NCBI GenBank assembly: GCA_963930775.1
Contig: OZ005705.1
Coordinates: forward strand, 868,001 to 932,000
Direction of reading: 5' to 3'
DNA from: Cliona cf. orientalis
Lineage: Eukaryota > Porifera > Demospongiae > Clionaida > Clionaidae
DNA length: 64,000 bases
In this document: in pieces, positions 61,294 to 64,000 of the stretch
How the letters are laid out: every line of letters starts with the position of its first letter
How positions within the stretch are numbered: position 1 is the first letter of the stretch
Notes under the pieces: generated by a model
Database searches by the model: none
What the model saw: the letters and a program-made list of their open reading frames with translations, nothing else
Told to the model about the DNA's origin: nothing
Program-made: the position numbers and the translations under genes

Positions 61294-63228
61294 AGTGATT
61301 TATCAGTACAGCTGATTCGGCAGTGCTCCTGCATTTAGGCATATTTAATAAATTATTATAAGGCAAGTAAAAGTAAATTAGTCCTCGACTTTCACTATCA
61401 GCTTACCACATAAGACAATGCCACACAGGGATGGGAGCGATCAGAAGGAATCAGCCGAGTCAGCATATTCTGAAGGGAAACTCCCTTTACATGTCACAAG
61501 ACTGCTGAGTTAGCAGAATGACACGCCCATGTAGTCAGGACTCGACGTACTCGTACTCTGGCGTATACCGGGGTATGACGTCTCCGATCCTGTAGCTGGC
61601 TGTAAGTGTAGCGATAAGGGATTTGATAGTGAGGAAAGTGGTGTGGGGGCTAAACTATTTAATAGTTCTGTAATATCCACCATGGTGACATAGCATCAAG
61701 TCCTCCAAAATTATAATAATTTACTATGATCATGTGACCTCAGCTTCCAATTACACTGCCTAATTGGGTGGGTATTTGTCACTGATGGCCAGGGAAGTCC
61801 CTGGGTAACTCCCTCAGACCAAATTCACTCATGCAGATTCAGCATAAAGATCAGCAAACCTAGCCGCTGAGTCATCATCTTCCATTGGCAATGTAAGTGA
61901 AGTTTCATGTTTATACTACTGTATCATCTTAGCTATACTTATCCTACGGGACAGTGCATATATTATTTGATGTTAAACATCAATGTATAATCTGTAGCTA
62001 TTAATATTCTGTATGTTGTAAATTTTCTCTCTCCTGAAGTGAAAATAGCAACCACCATACTTGAATTGGTGACAATAATTTTTCCATAAAACTTTTTTGT
62101 GGTAATATTATTGTTAATTAATATTATCTGCATTGCTTGATATGCTTTATGAACATGTGCAATGCTATATAGCTATCTTAGGCCCTTAGTGGCCAACCAC
62201 CCCCATACCTGGAGCATACCAGGCTCTTCCACTGGCCGGAGAACATGCAATCTCTATATCTAGATCCCCCAGTCAAGAATTTCTCTCATTTCTATGATGG
62301 ATATTCTTGTCCTAGCCAGTGTGGTTTTCACAGTGGCTTAAATTAGTGGCAGATAAGCAAATATCACCCATAACTGGGCTGTACTGTGCAGGTGTTCAAT
62401 TAATCGTTATGAAAGTTATGACTGGCTAATGATATTCATAATACTTGGTCTAATAATATTCACAAGCTATAGGTATCATAAACGAGATCACTTTCGTGGA
62501 AACGGCTGGGGGTAGACTATTGGGAATTTCAATGATTATTATACGTATCCAAAGTGGATGAGATTACAAATTTCATTATTGTTATGAGGTTGTCATAAGG
62601 TGGTCACAAGTCCTTATAATTTTTGTATGGGTATGTACATATATGATTAATATATAGTGCTGTTACATGTCCAGTATGATATGGTTGCACTCTGGGGCCA
62701 AATTGAGGGGGTATCAGATCTTTTTGAGCATATCGGTTGATGAAACCAGATATTCTCATTTATGAGCAATTATTATTATATATCCGAGTTGTTATACTGT
62801 ATTTCTTCTAAAAATTCGGCCCTTCTAATTATTCGGCACCCTTTACCGAATAATTAAATATAGTCTAATTTTTCGGCAAAGGTCGTCATGCGTATATGCT
62901 ATAAACGGGAATGGAATGCGCACGCAGACAGAATGATGAATATTAACCTCTAAAAATTCGGCGAAGCTAAAGCAATATTATTATTTCCATGCCGAATTTT
63001 TAGAAGAAATACGGTATATACTATCCCATTCTATCTAGATCTGGGCTCATTCTGCCCAGACAAAGGAGATTCTACAATGTATATATGTATGCATACATAT
63101 TACACATCAATGTCACTACAAGCATTGATGTTATAACATCAATTGAAGCGCGTGCTCAGCTCATCTCTCACACTGTCTACTGAAATATAAACGACTTATT
63201 GAGTCTATTGGTTTATCTTTGTCGACAG
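61294..63228. other. Long intergenic region left of the ankyrin gene
   Basis: About 1.9 kb. It should contain the promoter of the two-helix membrane gene on the left and one or more 5' exons of the ankyrin gene on the right. A donor-like GTAAGT follows 61892, but no coding start could be assigned. A 224-bp inverted-repeat element lies at 62794-63017. The rest is AT-rich without recognisable content. Confidence 0.4.
62794..63017. mobile_element. MITE with 27-bp inverted ends (ATACYGTATTTCTTCTAAAA)
   Basis: A 224-bp element with inverted ends of about 27 bp, from ATACTGTATTTCTTC to GAAGAAATACGGTAT, each running into AAAATTCGGC. The inside repeats the ATTCGGC word several times. It is non-coding and intergenic. 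Confidence 0.75.
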
Positions 63229-64000
63229 GGAAGGGCTGGATTTTGGTGCTCTTATTCGTGGGCTCGGTGGTGGTGGCGGGAATGAAAATGATCTGCTTGC
63301 TAATCTTGAATCAGGAAACTTCCTCAGTGTCCTACATTTTCTCCGTGGCAACCAACTAGTAAATAAGAGATTAGGTCCAAAGCGCTATAGTGCCCTGCAC
63401 TATGCTTGTCGGCATGGCGATGCGGCCTTTGTACACCTAGTACTCTCAGTTTGTGATAGGAACGCAGTGGAGAATACCTTCAAGGTTGCTCCAACTCCTG
63501 CTGATGTAGCCGCCGAGTATGGCCATAGGGATATAGAGGCTCTGCTTAGAGAAAAGTTCCCCAATGATGCTGGGGTGCTTGCTGCAACACCAGCCACGAT
63601 AACTTCAGGGAATCCTCCTCAAGCTGTTTTACAACATAAAAGTGATCTTTTCCAGGCATGCACTACTGGCGACCTTGAATTTGTTAAGTCATTACTGGAT
63701 AACCTACCAGCAAGTTCAGATGTAGTTGCGGCACTAACAGATGATGCGACTGGATACACATTGCTCCACACAGCTGCTCAAAATGGAAAACTTGATATTG
63801 TGAAATTCTTGGTGCTTGGAGCTCAGTGCAAGTGTACAGTGAAAGAGAGAAGTGGAATGACACCTGTACATCTTGCAGCAGCCAATGGGCACAAGAAGGT
63901 CGTTCAATTCCTTTGTAGCGTCGATAAATCTTGTTTGAACCTTCGAGATAAGCAAGGCTCCACCCCTCTTCATTACGCCAGCAAGGAGGGCCAAATGGAG
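63229..64000 (+). CDS. Ankyrin-repeat protein, partial (runs off right edge)
   Basis: Open for 257 codons from a splice acceptor (GTCGACAG at 63221-63228) to the window end, with no start or stop of its own. After a Gly-rich spacer, ankyrin repeats follow with the TPLH-type core: YSALHYACRHGD, TPADVAAEYGHRDIEALL, YTLLHTAAQNGKLDIVKFL, MTPVHLAAANGHKKVVQFL and STPLHYASKEGQ. Ankyrin repeats mediate protein binding. Because both ends are missing I cannot say whether this is a receptor, kinase or death-domain type ankyrin protein. The 5' exon(s) are not identified. Confidence 0.85.

Overview
The window reads as nuclear DNA of an early-branching animal, most likely a demosponge. This is inference from content, not a database match. 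Genes are split by short GT-AG introns and packed at about one per 3 kb. The DNA is AT-rich with abundant microsatellites and small inverted-repeat elements. The gene set is metazoan: B3GALT6, EXTL3, WSCD-type sulfotransferases, SH2D4, CDKL kinase, KLHDC2-like, fibrinogen-domain-like secreted protein. I find 21 protein genes; the last runs off the right edge. Exons were assembled by hand by requiring GT/AG ends, continuous reading phase and family similarity, and every complete model closes in frame.

Left part (1-17.3 kb): three large type I membrane proteins of one unrecognised, cysteine-patterned, N-glycosylation-rich family. One is on the minus strand (968-8418) and two are tandem on the plus strand (10670-13528, 13950-17232). 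Each has a signal peptide, about four copies of a module carried on phase 1-to-1 exon cassettes, a stalk, one transmembrane helix and a short tail. A KLHDC2-like kelch gene (8506-10498) lies between them. A likely single-module relative sits 40 kb away (56758-58349).

Middle part (17.6-44.2 kb): the mitochondrial ATPase AFG1L and an 11-beta-HSD-like reductase are head to head. They are followed by a B3GALT6 galactosyltransferase, an intronless B3GALT6-like paralogue lacking the acidic DxD site, an intronless POT-family transporter, an AAAP amino-acid transporter, an EXTL3-type exostosin and two convergent WSCD-like sulfotransferases. B3GALT6 and EXTL3 act in consecutive stages of heparan sulfate synthesis (linker completion, then chain initiation), so this is a physical cluster of glycan genes. 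A PF03407-like glycosyltransferase lies further on (53603-55133).

Right part (45-64 kb): ribosomal protein RPS16, a CDKL1/4-type kinase, an SH2D4-type SH2 adaptor, the glycosyltransferase, a fibrinogen-related secreted protein, the single-module membrane protein, an unrecognised two-helix membrane protein, and the start of an ankyrin-repeat gene.

Between and inside genes are several small terminal-inverted-repeat elements. Two carry clear 9-bp target-site duplications; one of these sits on a splice donor. The CDKL gene contains tandem partial copies of one of its exons. Several gene pairs share very short (87-217 bp) divergent promoters. No tRNA, rRNA, CRISPR or bacterial-type feature was seen.
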